Assembly (NCBI RefSeq): GCF_008369325.1
Contig: NZ_VOBI01000009.1
Coordinates: forward strand, 186,001-250,000
DNA: 64,000 nucleotides
Origin: Pseudomonas sp. ANT_H12B
GTDB lineage: Bacteria > Pseudomonadota > Gammaproteobacteria > Pseudomonadales > Pseudomonadaceae
Reading direction: 5' to 3'
In this document: positions 62,667 to 64,000 of the stretch, in pieces
Position numbering within the stretch: position 1 is the first letter of the stretch
Layout: each line of letters begins with the position of its first letter
Notes under the pieces: model-generated
The model's input: the letters and a program-made list of their open reading frames with translations, nothing else
Databases searched by the model: none
Told to the model about the DNA's origin: nothing
Translations under genes and position numbers: made by a program

Positions 62667-64000
62667 TTACAGCGGTTTCGACCAGCCCCCAAGACTCAAG
62701 CCTATGCTATCGAGTCCCTGTAAAAGCTCTTTAATGCTGTCATAGCGTTTTCCGCTGACCAAAGGCCAGTTCGGACGTTCGATGTAATAACGACCCCTGT
62801 CTGTCTGGATGAGTGTGCGCACGAGCTCTTTGGTGCGGCTGCGATGCACCAGAAAAAGCATGCGCGGCTGCTGTTTCAAGGAGTACATGCCATGGTGCGG
62901 CAACAGCGCTTCGAATTCCGTCATGGTGTGCGCGGTCCATGGCGTTTCCATTTGCAGACGCAAATCGCCTCTGACCAGTGCAGGGCGATCATTAACGTCA
63001 CCGCCCATGGGCAGAATTTTCCCCGGGTCGACTTCGATGCCGCTGGAAGCCCCTTCGGCGACGTCTTCAACGCGAATGCCGATGGCTTCTTCCAGCTCGC
63101 TGACCCCGGCAACGCCTTCGAAGGTGTTGGAGTGGGAATTGCCCATCAGCGCCACCCATTTATGTGCACCACGGACAGCCTGGTCGGCACGAATGATCGA
63201 CCTGGCAAAGTAGTTCATCATTTTTTGCCGCGCGGTTTCGTCGACAACGCGTCGCTGGCCGGAAGTGATCTCCATTCCGTCGATTCTGTAGCTCGCCATG
63301 CAATCGATGGCCTGTATACGGATTCGCTGCTTTTGCGCTTCTTTGACCAGTTCCAGGAAGGTGTAGCGTTCGAGTGGATCGGTCATGTGTCCGATATCGA
63401 GCACACTGAGATAAGTCTCCAGTTCTTTGGGCATCACACCGGTTTCGAAAAAGGAATCCAGCGCGGCCTGATGAAAATCGGTCAGCAGGTGTTCCATGTA
63501 GAGCGTTTTTACATGTTTACCGGCCAGCAGTTCCATGTTCTCGATCAGCCATTGTTTGCTGCCGATCGCGTCATGGCTCTCGCCGATGATCAGTCCTCGG
63601 CCGTGCTCGAGAATTTTCTCGATAGTTTCTTCAGCAGTGGCCTGGGGATTCAATGATGGAACAGGCGGACGCTCAGGCAATTGGAGTTCGGCATAGAAAC
63701 GCTTGGCATCTTGATAAAGGCGCTTTCTGATTGCCTTGAAATCCCGATAGGGGTCGTATTCCTGGAGGCTGTCGAAGACGTCTCGCAACGCCTGATCATT
63801 CAACCCTGCCGCGCTTTTTTCCAGGTGCGGTCGTAACCGGGATGGCACCTCGTATTCGGAGGCGGGTAATAGTGCGCCAGATACTGGGTCGGGCAAACGT
63901 GTCCCGCTTGTGCCGGGGGTCGCCGGCGTTTTGCCACCGCCCTTGAGTCCCAAACGTGGCATGGTTTCCCACTCTCCGTCGGCGTTCAGGCGAACGGGGA
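62667..64000 (-). CDS. C-terminal part of a large toxin-like protein with an EreA/ChaN/TIKI-type GESH domain (5' end outside window)
   Basis: At least 444 codons are visible. An ATG lies at 63962, but the frame stays open to the window edge (upstream codons read PVRLNADGEWET), and no ribosome site precedes that ATG, so I treat this as the C-terminus of a longer protein. Counted from that ATG: a Gly/Pro linker (1-45), a helical part (45-95), then from about 110 a domain with LIIGESHDAIGS (GESH 127-130), TLYMEHLLTDFH (Glu157, His158), QAIDCMASYR (Asp220) and ALMGNSHSNT (274-277). This GExH...E...NSH pattern fits the EreA/ChaN/TIKI/Pasteurella-toxin C2 fold, seen in Pseudomonas proteins called membrane-targeted effector domain-containing toxins. 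Target and activity are unknown. Confidence 0.7.
   Translation of the reverse strand, partial: PVRLNADGEWETMPRLGLKGGGKTPATPGTSGTRLPDPVSGALLPASEYEVPSRLRPHLEKSAAGLNDQALRDVFDSLQEYDPYRDFKAIRKRLYQDAKRFYAELQLPERPPVPSLNPQATAEETIEKILEHGRGLIIGESHDAIGSKQWLIENMELLAGKHVKTLYMEHLLTDFHQAALDSFFETGVMPKELETYLSVLDIGHMTDPLERYTFLELVKEAQKQRIRIQAIDCMASYRIDGMEITSGQRRVVDETARQKMMNYFARSIIRADQAVRGAHKWVALMGNSHSNTFEGVAGVSELEEAIGIRVEDVAEGASSGIEVDPGKILPMGGDVNDRPALVRGDLRLQMETPWTAHTMTEFEALLPHHGMYSLKQQPRMLFLVHRSRTKELVRTLIQTDRGRYYIERPNWPLVSGKRYDSIKELLQGLDSIGLSLGGWSKPL

Overview
The window is a piece of a Pseudomonas chromosome, most likely from the P. fluorescens group. The evidence is protein-level identity to Pseudomonas housekeeping families that I recognise, the Pseudomonas-type gene order secDF-suhB-trmJ-cysE-isc-ndk-rlmN-pilW-rodZ-ispG-hisS-yfgM-bamB-der, high GC with long antisense shadow frames, and many short inverted repeats (REP elements) of the GTGGGAGCGGGCTTGC type between genes. 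No tRNA, rRNA, CRISPR array, prophage or insertion sequence was seen.

Layout. 1-6.1 kb: end of secD, secF, a glycine-zipper envelope protein, suhB (reverse), trmJ and cysE. 6.3-11.9 kb: complete iscRSUA-hscBA-fdx-iscX iron-sulfur operon behind an IscR-type promoter. 12-21.3 kb: ndk, rlmN, pilW, rodZ, ispG, hisS, yfgM, bamB, der. 21.4-23.4 kb: an aminotransferase/omega-amidase pair. 23.4-25.5 kb: leuA (reverse) with a 25-codon leader ORF and a foldable leader. 25.5-29.1 kb: a small unknown gene, an M23 peptidase, xseA and a TauE-type permease. 29.2-34 kb: an acidic small protein, holC, pepA (reverse) and divergent lptFG. 34.2-40.3 kb: lepA-lepB-rnc-era-recO-pdxJ. 40.3-46.3 kb: mltF, purL and a NIF3-like protein. 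46.4-53.7 kb: a reverse-strand N-acetylglucosamine PTS operon (gntR-nagA-SIS-nagF-nagE). 54-59.3 kb: L,D-transpeptidase, two Nudix hydrolases, gamma carbonic anhydrase, DUF1289, VUT transporter, purT and a zinc-ribbon protein. 59.4-62.6 kb: guaB-guaA. 62.7-64 kb: the C-terminal part of a large toxin-like protein running off the window edge.

Most of the window is core metabolism: protein export and outer-membrane assembly (SecDF, BamB, LptFG, LepB), Fe-S assembly feeding IspG and RlmN, purine synthesis (PurL, PurT, GuaB, GuaA), and cell-wall synthesis, turnover and amino-sugar recovery (RodZ, MltF, M23, L,D-transpeptidase, Nag). The points most worth a second look are: the edge-truncated protein with a GESH-motif C-terminal domain; the leuA leader peptide; two Crc/Hfq-like A-rich motifs and an operator-in-spacer promoter in the nag operon; a degenerate second EIIB domain in NagE; an isc terminator whose loop is the ndk -10 box; a large hairpin inside the isc operon; and gene-order breaks around pepA/holC and lepA with a missing gene between lepB and rnc.
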